From assembly GCA_026129135.1 (NCBI GenBank), contig JAHCIQ010000005.1, forward strand, positions 243,230 through 307,229: a stretch of 64,000 bases of DNA, in the 5' to 3' direction. The notes below the pieces were generated by a model that worked only from the letters and a program-made list of their open reading frames with translations, searched no databases and was not told where the DNA came from. The translations under genes and the position numbers were made by a program. Shown in pieces: positions 51,659 through 62,021 of this stretch. The stretch's first letter is position 1, and each line of letters opens with the position of its first letter. Source of the stretch: Cyanobacteria bacterium TGS_CYA1 (GTDB lineage Bacteria > Cyanobacteriota > Vampirovibrionia > Obscuribacterales > Obscuribacteraceae).

Positions 51659-51726
51659 TACCACGCTCATATTGTACGCTAATGTCTGGTGGTCACAGAT
51701 TAATCAAGAAATTCGGGGATCTAGAA

Positions 51727-52929
51727 ATGGGCAATACGCAAGTTCGCGAACAGCAAGCCATTGGCGGCGTTTCTATCGGTAGAGGCAAAACTTCAAGACG
51801 GACTTACGGATTTGACGAAATAGCTCTTGTACCGGGCGCCCGCACCGCAGACCCGGATGTTTGCGACATCAGCACCATGCTTGGAAATCATCAGCTTTCG
51901 ATGCCTATCTTGGCTTCTGCAATGGACAGCGTTGTAGACGTCGAAATGGCAGGGCTTATGGGAAGTCTTGGTGGACTTGGCGTTTTGAACCTGCAAGGCG
52001 TCCAGACCCGATACGAGGACACAGCTGAAGTTTATGGCGAAATTACAAATTGCCCGCCTGATAAATTTGTGCCTTTGATGCAAAAACTTTATTCGACACC
52101 TATTAAGGACGCTCTTATTGCCAAACGCGTTGAAGAAATAAAAGCAAAAGGGGTTCTGGCAGCAGCAAGCGTAACTCCAAATGTTGCCGAAACTATAGGT
52201 GTAGTGGCTGCTAAAGCCGGTCTCGACTATTTATTCATTCAATCGACCGTAACGGGACTGGAGCACAAATCGGCAAATAACATGACCAGTCTCGATTTGC
52301 ACAAGTTCTGCAAATCTATGAATATTCCGGTTATCGTCGGAAACTGTGTCAAATACGAAGTGGCGCTTGCACTGCTCGAAACAGGAGTAGCAGGAATTTT
52401 GGTCGGAGTGGGACCAGGAGCTGCATGTACATCACGCGGCGTGCTTGGCATCGGAGTTCCGATGGCTACAGCCATTGCTGACTGCGCTCAAGCTGCAATC
52501 GATTCCAAATCTAATGGCAAACACCAGCCTTTAATCATTGCCGACGGCGGCATGGTGACATCGGGCGACATTTGTAAAGCCATTGCCTGTGGTGCCGATG
52601 CAGTAATGATCGGCTCGCCTCTTGCAAGAGCGAAAGAAGCCCCAGGCAAGGGCTATCACTGGGGCATGGCTACACCAAGTCCGGTACTGCCCCGCGGTAC
52701 CAGAATCAAAGTCGGTACCACTGTTTCGCTCGAAGTTATATTGAACGGTCCAGCCACAGTCGATGATGGAACCCAGAATTTGACCGGGGCGCTGAAAACA
52801 AGTATGGGAACACTTGGCGCAACCAATCTTTCTGAAATGAAAGAAGTAGAAGTAATTATCGCCCCATCTATCTTGACCGAAGGTAAGGTTTATCAAACCG
52901 CCCAGCAGCTGGGTATGGGTCGCAGCTAA
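51727..52929 (+). CDS. guaB3: GuaB3-type IMP dehydrogenase-like protein
   Basis: 400 residues from the ATG at 51727, preceded by GGGGA; upstream ATGs extend into the anmK promoter and have no similarity. The opening SIGRGKTSRRTYGFDEIALV is the GuaB3 hallmark. The TIM barrel has MPILASAMDSV, the catalytic loop GVGPGAACTSRGVLGIGVP with its cysteine, and IIADGGMVTSGDICKA. There is no CBS domain, as usual for GuaB3. In cyanobacteria a GuaB3 protein has GMP-reductase-like activity; which reaction applies here cannot be told. Confidence 0.85.
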   Translation: MGNTQVREQQAIGGVSIGRGKTSRRTYGFDEIALVPGARTADPDVCDISTMLGNHQLSMPILASAMDSVVDVEMAGLMGSLGGLGVLNLQGVQTRYEDTAEVYGEITNCPPDKFVPLMQKLYSTPIKDALIAKRVEEIKAKGVLAAASVTPNVAETIGVVAAKAGLDYLFIQSTVTGLEHKSANNMTSLDLHKFCKSMNIPVIVGNCVKYEVALALLETGVAGILVGVGPGAACTSRGVLGIGVPMATAIADCAQAAIDSKSNGKHQPLIIADGGMVTSGDICKAIACGADAVMIGSPLARAKEAPGKGYHWGMATPSPVLPRGTRIKVGTTVSLEVILNGPATVDDGTQNLTGALKTSMGTLGATNLSEMKEVEVIIAPSILTEGKVYQTAQQLGMGRS

Positions 52930-53011
52930 CTTTGGGATAGTCGAATCTGTGCCCCTTGAACGGGCCACGCCATCTTTAGCTATATACAAAATAAAGATGA
53001 CAGAGGATTCA

Positions 53012-53371
53012 ATGATGATTCAAAATAGAATACTGAGTTTGAGTGTCGCTTCTCTTTTGGGCGTCACATTCGTATCGGCTACGCTTTGTGCAGGTACTGC
53101 TGAAGCAAGATGGTTCTGGAGGAGTCGCACAGACAATGTCCAGTCTTCAAAGCAGCAGCAAATGATCAACAATGGCGTTGCCACTGGCGAATTGACTCGC
53201 AAAGAAGCACGCAAATTGAGAAAGAAAAAGCGTGAAATAGCCCGCGAGGCCAGGGACAAAGAACGCTCTGGCGGCGGATTGAGCTATTCTGAAGCCGAAA
53301 AAATAGACCGCAAACAAGACAAGCTGTCTCGCGAAATCTACAAGCAAAGCACTGACGACGATTTTCGCTAG
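53012..53371 (+). CDS. Small secreted basic/charged protein
   Basis: 119 residues from ATG 53012 (AGAGGA five bases upstream). A signal peptide ends near GTAEARW. The mature part is highly charged and helical (RKEARKLRKKKREIAREARD and RKQDKLSREIYKQSTDDD), with coiled-coil potential. Unrecognised; expected in the periplasm. It is monocistronic, with a terminator after it. Confidence 0.6.
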   Translation: MMIQNRILSLSVASLLGVTFVSATLCAGTAEARWFWRSRTDNVQSSKQQQMINNGVATGELTRKEARKLRKKKREIAREARDKERSGGGLSYSEAEKIDRKQDKLSREIYKQSTDDDFR

Positions 53372-53392
53372 AGCTTTCAAATGACCAGATTC

Positions 53393-53426
53393 AAAAGCGT
53401 ATCCGTTAACGGTTACGCTTTTTTTG
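53393..53426 (+). terminator. Rho-independent terminator
   Basis: AAAAGCGTATCCG-TTAA-CGGTTACGCTTTTTTT: long stem with one mismatch and a run of seven T. It ends the small secreted protein gene and separates it from htrA. Confidence 0.8.
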
Positions 53427-53541
53427 GATGGACCTTTACTAGCAGACACGAATCTTTAAGCCAATTTAAGAATTATTGGAATCATTGCATCTGGCTCTTC
53501 GTCAATTCGTAAAGAACAGATTTGGCAAAATTGATAAACTG

Positions 53542-54708
53542 ATGAATATGAAAATGAAAAATGGAATTTTAACAACCGCACTATCTTTTGGATTAATAGC
53601 AACCAGCACGCTTGCAATCGAGTTAACAGCAAGCCCGGCACGAGCTGATTCCAGTGCGATTAGTGCAGCCCTCACTCCCAACAGTATTGCAGACATTGCA
53701 GAGAAAGCCGCACCAGCTGTGGTGAATATCGATGTCTCACCATCTGGAAGTTCTACCACTAAACTGCTTGGACGAGAACTTCCGCCAAATACACCGCTTA
53801 GAATTAACGGTCGCGATATAAAAGTACAAGACCTGGAAAAATTTCTGAACAGAATGAATACTGGCTCTGGCACTGGATTTGTAGTTAGAGACGATGGCTA
53901 TATCGTAACCAATAATCATGTGGTGGCAAATGCTGGCAAAATCGAAGTATCATTTCAAAATGGCAAAGCTTACGAAGCCAAAATAGTTGGAACTGACGCA
54001 TTCTCCGACCTTGCAGTGCTAAAAATAGACGGCAAAAGCTTACCCACTTTAGACTTTGGCAACTCGGGCAAAGTGCGCCCGGGCGAATTTTCTATCGCAA
54101 TTGGAAGCCCTATGGGCTTTAAACACACAGTCACTTTCGGCATTATCTCGGCTGTAGGTCGAGACGTGAGAGACATCAATGGCAATATCAATTTCCTTCA
54201 GACAGACGCAGCCATTAACAGAGGCAACTCAGGTGGTCCACTAATCAATATGAAAGGCGAAGTGATTGGCGTAAACACTGCCATCATCACCAAGCAGATG
54301 GCTCAAAACATAGGGTTTGCTATTCCTGCCGATATCGCCAAGAATGTAATCGACGATCTGATTAAGGACAAAGTAGTCCACCGTCCCTGGATTGGCATCG
54401 CTATGGCAGAGGTCAACGAACAAATCGCTGAATCACTAAATCTTCCTCCCGACACCAAAGGCGTGGCTGTTGGTGAAGTTTTCAAAGGAAGCCCAGCAGG
54501 CAGTGGCGGAATAGTGGCAAAAGACGTCATTCAAAAAATGGACGGAAAAACAGTTGAATCACCAAAGGAAGTGCGCGATTACATTCTATCCCGCAAAGTA
54601 GACCAGGTGGTGAAAGTCAATTTGTTGCGAGACGGAAGGGCGATGGAAGTTTCAATTCACATTGGACAGTATCCAGATCAAATTCCCACTCCCGGAACCG
54701 GTCGTTAA
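53542..54708 (+). CDS. HtrA/DegP-type serine protease with PDZ domain
   Basis: 388 residues from ATG 53542; an upstream TTG at 53476 is possible but the signal peptide begins here (MNMKMKNGILTTALSFGLIA, ending SPARA). The catalytic triad is H126 (TNNHVVA), D156 (AFSDLAVLKID) and S230 (NRGNSGGPL). One PDZ domain follows (about 290-375; GVAVGEVFKGSPAGSGGIVA). It degrades or refolds damaged envelope proteins in the periplasm. Paralogues are common in cyanobacteria. Confidence 0.93.
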   Translation: MNMKMKNGILTTALSFGLIATSTLAIELTASPARADSSAISAALTPNSIADIAEKAAPAVVNIDVSPSGSSTTKLLGRELPPNTPLRINGRDIKVQDLEKFLNRMNTGSGTGFVVRDDGYIVTNNHVVANAGKIEVSFQNGKAYEAKIVGTDAFSDLAVLKIDGKSLPTLDFGNSGKVRPGEFSIAIGSPMGFKHTVTFGIISAVGRDVRDINGNINFLQTDAAINRGNSGGPLINMKGEVIGVNTAIITKQMAQNIGFAIPADIAKNVIDDLIKDKVVHRPWIGIAMAEVNEQIAESLNLPPDTKGVAVGEVFKGSPAGSGGIVAKDVIQKMDGKTVESPKEVRDYILSRKVDQVVKVNLLRDGRAMEVSIHIGQYPDQIPTPGTGR

Positions 54709-54726
54709 TTCAATATTTGCGGAAAG

Positions 54727-55446
54727 TTATTTATTAACTTGATTTGCCAGTCGCAAGCACGCCATGGCGGCTCCAAATCCGTTGTCTATATTGACCACAG
54801 TCACACCCGATGCACAACTATTGAGCATAGTCATAAGCGGAGCAATGCCACCAAAAGCAGTGCCATATCCAATCGAGGTAGGAACAGCAATCACTGGACA
54901 CGAAAGCAATCCACCGACCACGCTTGGAAGTGCACCATCCATACCAGCCACGACTATCACAGCGTCGCTTTGTTCGAATTCTTTAACTCGTGCAAGTAAT
55001 CGATGGATGCCAGCTACGCCCACATCGAACACGCGCGATACTTGAACTCCGTAATGTTCCAAAAAAACAGCAGCCTCTTCAGCTACCGGAATATCTGAAG
55101 TGCCAGCACTAAGCACTCCAACTTTAAAATCGAGTTTTCTTTCTTGCATCGCGCCAAAGCGCATAATGCCTGCTTGTTTGAAATAATAAACCTGTTCAAA
55201 TAATTTTTTCGCTTCTAGATATTGCTCCTCGCTCACCCTGGTTGCAAGGGCAAACGACTGCAATTGAGCTTGAGAGCGCGTTTGAGATTGAGCTTGCAAG
55301 AGACTTTTTGCAATTGCAACAATTTGCTCGGCTGTTTTTCCCGGAGCGAAAATCACTTCGCTTACGCCCTGACGCAAAGCTCTGTCATGGTCCACACAGG
55401 CAAAATCGATATTCTCAAAAGAATCCTGTTTCAAATTTTCTGTCAT
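54727..55446 (-). CDS. larB: Nickel-pincer cofactor biosynthesis protein LarB
   Basis: 239 residues. The C-terminal half is PurE-like with VGVLSAGTSDIPVAEEAA, FDVGVAGIHRLL, VVAGMDGALPSVVGGL and a nearly invariant GYGTAFGGIAPLMTMLNSC. LarB carboxylates and hydrolyses NaAD to the dicarboxylated pyridinium mononucleotide, the precursor of the nickel-pincer nucleotide. The start overlaps the larE stop by four bases. Confidence 0.93.
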   Translation of the reverse strand: MTENLKQDSFENIDFACVDHDRALRQGVSEVIFAPGKTAEQIVAIAKSLLQAQSQTRSQAQLQSFALATRVSEEQYLEAKKLFEQVYYFKQAGIMRFGAMQERKLDFKVGVLSAGTSDIPVAEEAAVFLEHYGVQVSRVFDVGVAGIHRLLARVKEFEQSDAVIVVAGMDGALPSVVGGLLSCPVIAVPTSIGYGTAFGGIAPLMTMLNSCASGVTVVNIDNGFGAAMACLRLANQVNK

Positions 55447-56249
55447 TTTTTGCCTGCCAATATATTCATTGCGCCTTGCTTATAGCCATTTGGATTGATT
55501 TCGACAGTTTCATAACCAATACGCTCAAGCTCGTTTTTTATATGTGATACCAAATGTGGTTCAGTCTCGAATCTGAATAATTCATCAGAGCCAACTTCGA
55601 CACTGGCTTTATCCTTCAAATGCCGAACTCTGACTTGCTTGAATCCAAGCGACTTTACGTAATCTTCCGCATTTTCTATTTGTGAAAGACTCGCAATTTC
55701 CACTCGGGTAAAGGTGGGAATGCGCGATGACAAACAAGCATTGGAAGGCCATTCGCATGATGGAAGACCAGCTTCTTTAGCCAGTGCGCGTATCTCGTCT
55801 TTGACCAGACCGACTTCTTGCAATGGACTTAAAACATTATATTCTTTTGCCGCTTGATGCCCAGGTCTATAATCTTGCAGATCATCGACGTTCGCGCCAT
55901 AAGCAATATGTTTTATGCCAAGCTTCGAGGCGAGCAACTCCATTTCCTTGAAGAGAGTGGCTTTGCAAAAAAAGCATCGCTTCGAATCGTTGACTTGATA
56001 TTCAGGTAAATCTGTTTCATTAGTCTGTATTTCGACCAGGTCGAAATCAAATTGTTCTGCCTGGGTCCTAGCGCGATCCAAATCCGATTTTGCCAGACTT
56101 CCAGACACTGCAATTACAATCACGGCTTTCTTGCCCAGTGCTTTTTTTGCATAGTACGCCAGTAGCGCACTGTCGACCCCACCTGAATAAGCCACCATGA
56201 CGCTTTCCAGTGACTTAAGTCGCGAAAGCAATTTTTCTTCCTTGGTCAT
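55443..56249 (-). CDS. larE: Sulfur transferase for nickel-pincer cofactor LarE
   Basis: 268 residues. PP-loop SGGVDS (22-27), KRCFFCKATLF, AYGANVDDLQDYRPG and PSNACLSSRIP are characteristic of LarE, which adds two sulfurs to the pyridinium cofactor after adenylation. Several cysteines (CFFC, and C-x6-C in PSCEWPSNAC) could be the sacrificial sulfur donor or hold a cluster; the sequence alone does not decide. larC and larA are not in the window. Confidence 0.93.
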   Translation of the reverse strand: MTKEEKLLSRLKSLESVMVAYSGGVDSALLAYYAKKALGKKAVIVIAVSGSLAKSDLDRARTQAEQFDFDLVEIQTNETDLPEYQVNDSKRCFFCKATLFKEMELLASKLGIKHIAYGANVDDLQDYRPGHQAAKEYNVLSPLQEVGLVKDEIRALAKEAGLPSCEWPSNACLSSRIPTFTRVEIASLSQIENAEDYVKSLGFKQVRVRHLKDKASVEVGSDELFRFETEPHLVSHIKNELERIGYETVEINPNGYKQGAMNILAGKK

Positions 56250-56254
56250 TTTAC

Positions 56255-58222
56255 TTAGCGGTTAGAGTAGCAGTTGTTTATGAGAGAAGTAATTTCTTCT
56301 TTGAGCACAGGTGCTGGCTTGGTGAGAATATCTTCTTTCACCATCTTGAGCGTGTCAGCCAATTTTTGACTATCAATCGATTGCGGCTTGCCCACGAAAA
56401 TCTTGGCATAGTGCGTCTTTGCAAGACCTTCTTCAGCCATGAGCAATTCTTCGTATAATTTCTCGCCTGGACGAAGCCCCACGAATTCAATCTTTATATC
56501 TACTTCTGGCCTGAGCCCTGAAAGTCTTATCAGGTCATTGGCCAGATCCAGAATTTTGACTGGCTGTCCCATGTCGAGCACGAATATTTCGCCGCCTTTT
56601 CCAAGCGCACCAGCCTCCAGAATGAGCTGTACGGCTTCTGGAATAAGCATAAAATAGCGAGTGGCATCAGGGTGAGTGACAGTCACTGGACCGCCTTGAG
56701 CGATTTGCTGACGCCAGAGAGGAATGACCGAACCACGACTGGCAAGCACGTTTCCAAAACGCACAGCTACAAATTTTGTTTTTGATCTGGTGGCAATGTC
56801 TTGCACCACGAGTTCTGCGCAGCGCTTAGTCGTACCCATCACAGACGTGGGGTTGACCGCTTTATCGCTTGAGACAAGAACGAAAGTCTCGACACCATAA
56901 GAATCGCTCAACTGAGCTACGGCTCTTGTGCCGAACACATTATTGGCTATCGCTTCAGCTACGTTTGCTTCCATTAATGGAACATGCTTGTGCGCTGCTG
57001 CATGGAAAACGACTTCAGGTTGGTATTGCTCGAATATAGCGCGCATGCGATTTTCGTCGCGAACGTCGGCAATAATCGAATCGACTGCATAACCGCGAGT
57101 CTGCAATTCTTGCTGTATTACAAAGATTGAGTTTTCGCCTTTGCCAACAAGTACCAGTCGCGAAGGACTGAATCTTATTATCTGGCGACAAAGTTCGCTT
57201 CCAATCGAACCACCAGCACCAGTGACAAGAACGCTGCGTCCAGTTATATAATCGGCAATTGCTTCGCTATCGAGTTTGACTGGCTCGCGACCAAGCAAAT
57301 CCTCAAGCGAAACTTCACGCAACTGGCTTACGCTAACACGTCCACCGATCAACTCGAACAAGCCAGGCAAGATTCTTGTTTCAACTTCGGCATTACGACA
57401 AATTTCAACTATTCTTCTTATTTCTCCTGCAGGAGCGGAAGGCATAGCGATGATTACTTGATCTACACTCAAATTCTCAATCAGGTTTGGCAAAGCATCT
57501 GTGCCACCAAATACAGTGAGCGGTCCAATACGTTTTCTGAATTTAACCGGGTCGTCGTCTATAAGACCAACAACGTCAACTCCAAGATCCGAGCGGTTCT
57601 CCATTTCTTTGAGAACCATCTGTCCTGCGTCTCCCGCCCCGACCAAAAGCGCGCGACGTCTGGTTGGTTGGCGCCAGTGACGTCTTTGTTGATGCTCAGT
57701 TGCCAGACGGCGATAAACACGCGGAGCGCAAAGAGCAAGGAAAGTAAGACCCGAATGGATGAAAATAATCCCAAGTGATAAATGATGATGCGATACGACA
57801 AGCACACCAGCCACACGAGCTGTAAGCACTATTAGAGATGTAACTCCAACAGCACAAGCGAGTTCGACTATTTCTGTAAGTCCGGTATAGCGCCACAAAC
57901 GTCTGTAGACACCAAAAATCCAGTTGAATGCAAGTTGCATGCAAATCCAAACTGGAGCAACAAGCGTAAATTGATTGAGATAATCAGGCTCGATATGACC
58001 ATCGAAGCGAATCACAAATGCCAAAGCCACAGACACCGCAACGGCGCAAGCGTCAATTGCTATTTGACCCATTCTTCCAAGGCTGAAATAGCGCTTGATT
58101 CTAGGTTCACTCACATCGGCGCGAAGCAGCGCTTCATAAGATTGCGAAGAAGCTAATTTGTCTTCGCGAGTCTTGCTTTTACTTTCGCCACTTTGTGCTT
58201 GATTGGCTTCAATTACTGGCAC
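56255..58222 (-). CDS. UDP-sugar 4,6-dehydratase of the PglF/WbpM/CapD family
   Basis: 655 residues. About four N-terminal membrane helices (35-160) are followed by a first Rossmann segment (LLVGAGDAGQMVLKEM) and then the catalytic short-chain dehydrogenase domain with VTGAGGSIGSELCRQI and SSDKAVNPTSVMGTTKR, in which the usual tyrosine is replaced by methionine as in WbpM/PglF. It starts UDP-GlcNAc-derived bacillosamine or QuiNAc pathways at the inner membrane. It is five bases from the larE start and may share a transcript. It could supply the aminotransferase and acyltransferase encoded at 2904-4836. Confidence 0.9.
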   Translation of the reverse strand: MPVIEANQAQSGESKSKTREDKLASSQSYEALLRADVSEPRIKRYFSLGRMGQIAIDACAVAVSVALAFVIRFDGHIEPDYLNQFTLVAPVWICMQLAFNWIFGVYRRLWRYTGLTEIVELACAVGVTSLIVLTARVAGVLVVSHHHLSLGIIFIHSGLTFLALCAPRVYRRLATEHQQRRHWRQPTRRRALLVGAGDAGQMVLKEMENRSDLGVDVVGLIDDDPVKFRKRIGPLTVFGGTDALPNLIENLSVDQVIIAMPSAPAGEIRRIVEICRNAEVETRILPGLFELIGGRVSVSQLREVSLEDLLGREPVKLDSEAIADYITGRSVLVTGAGGSIGSELCRQIIRFSPSRLVLVGKGENSIFVIQQELQTRGYAVDSIIADVRDENRMRAIFEQYQPEVVFHAAAHKHVPLMEANVAEAIANNVFGTRAVAQLSDSYGVETFVLVSSDKAVNPTSVMGTTKRCAELVVQDIATRSKTKFVAVRFGNVLASRGSVIPLWRQQIAQGGPVTVTHPDATRYFMLIPEAVQLILEAGALGKGGEIFVLDMGQPVKILDLANDLIRLSGLRPEVDIKIEFVGLRPGEKLYEELLMAEEGLAKTHYAKIFVGKPQSIDSQKLADTLKMVKEDILTKPAPVLKEEITSLINNCYSNR

Positions 58223-58290
58223 GTGCTTTTGGATACCTGTCTTGCCTTGCTTGAGAGGCTATATTATCACCTCTTGCCACTAGTCAAGAA

Positions 58291-59211
58291 CTAGGATATT
58301 TTCATCTTACCGCGTTGTCTGGCTACCCATTCACGAACCCTTTCCTCAGGCAGGGCAAGGGATCGGGCTGTTTCGCGCACAGCAGCATCATGACCTACAT
58401 CTAATTTGAGCACGGCATTGTAACGCCTGATACACATAAGCTTGAGTGCACCGTCTGTGAAATCGCCAGTAGCGCTCCAGACCAGGAACCATGCAAGTGC
58501 ATAGCCAAAAATAGCAGAGAAGATAAGTGCTCCCAGGTGGAAAGTCATAAAGCCAGGAGTGAGCTTGATGCTGTAGAAGTAGCAACCAACCTGAAATGCG
58601 ATATAGGCGATGAACCAGAGCTGGCTCAAATCGCGTTTTTCGTACTTGCGAGTGAGGTCCTGATTTTGCTGACGATTAAAAATTTCGCCTCTGGCGCTTT
58701 TCACCCATTGAGTATTGATTTCTTTGCGTTTTGGAAAAACCATCCCGGCGCCAAGAACCATTGCAATAAGGAATAGCGGTCCATAAAAATAAGTATCATC
58801 TAATTTAGGAAAACGATCGAATTGGACCACTGCCCAGGGCAAATAAATTCCGGCAAGCAAAAGACCAATATAAGCTGGACCCAATTTCTGCTCGACCTTT
58901 GTACCAAAGACCCACATGAAGAACATATTGGCTCCAAGCTGCCAGGTGGCGAACTGAGCCAGGGTCGCGCATGGCAATTGAGCCAATAATCTCATGTAGT
59001 CGGCGTTCTGGAAAAACTTATAGATGTTCACGACCTGATAACTGTTGGTCTTCATCCAGCTCACAGCACCCACGTGTGGGGTCCATGGCTCAAGACGAGT
59101 CTGACTCATCATGGCAAAGTCGATTACAAAACCGAAAATAACCAGGATCGTAAGCCAGGGAAGTCCGCCCTGGTTTTGAATCTCTACTCTTGGTGGCGCT
59201 GAATATGACAT
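58291..59211 (-). CDS. Rhomboid-like membrane protein lacking the protease residues
   Basis: 306 residues, about six membrane helices. WQLGANMFFMWVFGTKVEQKLGPAYIGLLL matches the L1/TM2 hallmark of rhomboids ('W-x-x-x-NM-x-x-L-x-x-FG-x-x-VE-x-x-[LM]G'). The GxSG serine motif does not appear (GPLFLIAMVLGAG at that place) and no partner histidine is seen, so it is a pseudo-rhomboid (iRhom/derlin-like). The C-terminus carries a helix-turn-helix-like tail (ETARSLALPEERVREWVARQ). Function unknown. It precedes leuS's 3' end on the same strand. Confidence 0.65.
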   Translation of the reverse strand: MSYSAPPRVEIQNQGGLPWLTILVIFGFVIDFAMMSQTRLEPWTPHVGAVSWMKTNSYQVVNIYKFFQNADYMRLLAQLPCATLAQFATWQLGANMFFMWVFGTKVEQKLGPAYIGLLLAGIYLPWAVVQFDRFPKLDDTYFYGPLFLIAMVLGAGMVFPKRKEINTQWVKSARGEIFNRQQNQDLTRKYEKRDLSQLWFIAYIAFQVGCYFYSIKLTPGFMTFHLGALIFSAIFGYALAWFLVWSATGDFTDGALKLMCIRRYNAVLKLDVGHDAAVRETARSLALPEERVREWVARQRGKMKIS

Positions 59212-59270
59212 TGGCAGTTTTTTCCTAGGAACTACTACCTATTTTACATTCCAGACAGCCTGCTTTGAAA

Positions 59271-61886
59271 TCAAACAACTATATTTATGAGCTTGTCAGG
59301 AACAACTATTACTTTTCGAATAGATTTTCCTTCCATTTTTTGAACCATCTTTTCGTCTTTCTTAGCAAGAGCCTCGAGCTCTTCTTTGCTCAAACCGCGC
59401 GGAATAGTCGCCTTATTCACGATTTTTCCGTTGACCTGCATCACAAGCTCGACTTCGTCGTCGCAAGTGAGTGAATCGACATATTTTGGCCAGGCGTAAA
59501 CGTGAATGGAATCGCCATCTTTTTTGTTGTAACCAATCTTGTTCCAAAGCTCTTCGGTGATATGCGGCGCCATTGGAGCAAGGACGAGAAGCAAGCTCTT
59601 TACAGCGAATGAAAGAAGCTCGACCTGTTCTTTACTCAACCTTTCGCGTTTTGGGGCGAGGTTATCGGCAGAAGACAAATTGCCGTTGTCACCATTCTTG
59701 GTGGCAGTAGTGAGATAACGACAATAGTCATAAATGCCATTTACCATTTCCATCAAACGCGCAATAGCGGTATTGAAGACCTGTCTTTCTTGAGCAAGGT
59801 CGGTGGTTACGGCTTTGATTGTTTTGTGCACCAGCTTGTGGAATTTTTTGCTCGTGGGATCGAGACTTTCGTGCGCAGCCTCGGACAATCCGACGTTTAC
59901 GCTATCGAACACATCGATAGAACTGTGTTCGAGCAAATCTTCTACGATTCGCCACACTCTTCCAAGAAATCTGAACTGACCAACAGCACCTTCTTCGGAC
60001 CATTCCAGCTCTTGCTCGGGAGGTGCGGCAAAAAGAGTGAACAACCGAGCAGAATCAGCACCATATTTTTTGAAGAAATCGAGCGTGCCTACGACGTTTC
60101 CGCGCGACTTGGACATCTTTTCGATCCGACCGGATTTTTCTGAATACTTTGTCACCATACCTTGCGAAAGCAAATTCATGAATGGCTCGTCGCAATTAAC
60201 AAGACCCATGTCTTTGAGCGCTTTTACAAAGAAGCGCGAATAGAGCAAGTGCAAAATCGCGTGCTCGATGCCGCCTACATATTGATCTACCGGCATCCAG
60301 TAATTGACGTTCTCGCTCGAGAAAGCTTCTTTAGGATTATTGGCATCTGTGTAACGCAAGAAATACCAGGACGAACAAATGAAAGTGTCCATGGTATCGG
60401 TTTCGCGTCGACCAACTTTTCCACACTTGGGGCAATTGGCATTCAAGAACGAATCGAGCTTGGTGAGAGGAGATCCGCCTTTGCCAGTGAATTTGACTTC
60501 TTCTACAGGCAAGACTACTGGAAGGTCTTTTTCTTCCACTGCCACTGGTCCGCACGAGGGACAAAATACAAGCGGAATAGGACAGCCCCAGTACCTTTGA
60601 CGCGAAATGAGCCAGTCGCGCAAACGATAATTCACTTTCTTTTTGCCATAGCCATTGTCAGTCGCCCAAGCAATCATGCTCTCTTTTGCCTGGTCGCTAG
60701 GCTGACCATTGAACTGACCTGAATTAATCATCATGCCAGGATTGATATAGGCCTCTTTGAGCTCACCCTGTGATAATTTGTCAGAAGGCGCGATAACTTC
60801 GACGATTGGCAGATTTTTCGACTTTGCAAAAGCGAAGTCGCGCTCATCATGGGCCGGAACACCCATTACAGCTCCGGTTCCATAATTCATCAAAACATAG
60901 TCTGCAATATAAAGCGGAACTAAATCGCCATTGAATGGATTAAGAACGAAAGTTCCAAGCGGCACGCCAGTCTTGGTTTTTTCAGAAGATCTATCCAATT
61001 CGGTTTTATGACTTGCTTCTTCTCTATATTTTTTGACCGCTTCTACATTCTCTGGAGTGGTGAGGTCGTCTACAAGCGGATGCTCCGGAGCGAGCACCAG
61101 ATAACTGACACCATATGTAGTATCGGGGCGAGTAGTGAAAACTTCTATCTGAATATTGGGCTTGCTCTCGACCGTGAAAAGCAAAGTAGCCCCAACCGAT
61201 TTGCCAATCCAGTTGCGTTGCATTACTTTTACGCGCTCAGCCCAGCCATCGAGCATGTCGAGGTCTTTGAGCAATGCGTCGGAATAATTTGTAATTTTCA
61301 AGAACCACTGACTCATGAGCTTCTGCTCGACGCGTGTATCGCCGTGTCGCCAGCACATTCCATCTTCCACCTGCTCGTTTGCAAGCACGGTTTCACATTC
61401 AGGACACCAGTTGACTGGTGCTTCTTTGCGCACGGCAAGCCCTTTCTTGTAGAACTGCAAGAAAAGCCATTGCGTCCAGTGATAATAGCTCGGGTCACAG
61501 GTAGTCACTTCGCGCTGCCAGTCGTAGCTCGTGCCAAGTTTCTTCAACTGCTCGTCGCGCATGAATTTTATATTGTCGCGAGTCCAGCTGCCTGGGTGCA
61601 GATTGCGCGAGATAGCAGCGTTTTCAGCAGGCAAGCCGAAAGCGTCCCAACCCATCGGGTTCAAAACGTTATAACCCTGCATGCGCTTTTGACGCGAAAT
61701 AACATCAGAAATTGTATAGACCCGCATGTGACCCATGTGCAGGTCGCCAGATGGGTAAGGAAACATAACAAGCGAATAATATTTGGGCTTGTCGCTTTTG
61801 TCTTTGGCTTTGTAAATGCCAAGCTCTTCCCAGCGCTCCTGCCATTTTTCCTCGATTTCAGTAGGTAAGTACTGCCTCGCTGCCAT
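59271..61886 (-). CDS. leuS: Leucyl-tRNA synthetase
   Basis: 871 residues, normal for the bacterial enzyme. HMGH (50-53) and KMSKS (590-594) are the class I signatures; the CP1 editing domain has [18 protein letters not shown] and [20 protein letters not shown]. Zinc-type cysteine pairs occur (CPSCGP; CPKCG). The C-terminal domain ends [14 protein letters not shown]. It charges tRNA-Leu. The start has a 135-bp region shared with the divergent tyrS. Confidence 0.98.
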   Translation of the reverse strand: MAARQYLPTEIEEKWQERWEELGIYKAKDKSDKPKYYSLVMFPYPSGDLHMGHMRVYTISDVISRQKRMQGYNVLNPMGWDAFGLPAENAAISRNLHPGSWTRDNIKFMRDEQLKKLGTSYDWQREVTTCDPSYYHWTQWLFLQFYKKGLAVRKEAPVNWCPECETVLANEQVEDGMCWRHGDTRVEQKLMSQWFLKITNYSDALLKDLDMLDGWAERVKVMQRNWIGKSVGATLLFTVESKPNIQIEVFTTRPDTTYGVSYLVLAPEHPLVDDLTTPENVEAVKKYREEASHKTELDRSSEKTKTGVPLGTFVLNPFNGDLVPLYIADYVLMNYGTGAVMGVPAHDERDFAFAKSKNLPIVEVIAPSDKLSQGELKEAYINPGMMINSGQFNGQPSDQAKESMIAWATDNGYGKKKVNYRLRDWLISRQRYWGCPIPLVFCPSCGPVAVEEKDLPVVLPVEEVKFTGKGGSPLTKLDSFLNANCPKCGKVGRRETDTMDTFICSSWYFLRYTDANNPKEAFSSENVNYWMPVDQYVGGIEHAILHLLYSRFFVKALKDMGLVNCDEPFMNLLSQGMVTKYSEKSGRIEKMSKSRGNVVGTLDFFKKYGADSARLFTLFAAPPEQELEWSEEGAVGQFRFLGRVWRIVEDLLEHSSIDVFDSVNVGLSEAAHESLDPTSKKFHKLVHKTIKAVTTDLAQERQVFNTAIARLMEMVNGIYDYCRYLTTATKNGDNGNLSSADNLAPKRERLSKEQVELLSFAVKSLLLVLAPMAPHITEELWNKIGYNKKDGDSIHVYAWPKYVDSLTCDDEVELVMQVNGKIVNKATIPRGLSKEELEALAKKDEKMVQKMEGKSIRKVIVVPDKLINIVV

Positions 61887-62021
61887 GTCATGTCCTCGAC
61901 TTAACTATAGACATTCAATAATATGCAGCTCAAAGACTTTGAACAAGCAAATGCAAAGAATCTTGGAGCGGCGCCAAGAAGACTTTTGGAGCTTACAGGC
62001 TAAGCCTTTATACTAATTGAG

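Noticed and set aside
61887..62021. T-box riboswitch between leuS and tyrS
   Set aside because: Only about 135 bases shared by two divergent genes and no T-box consensus visible.
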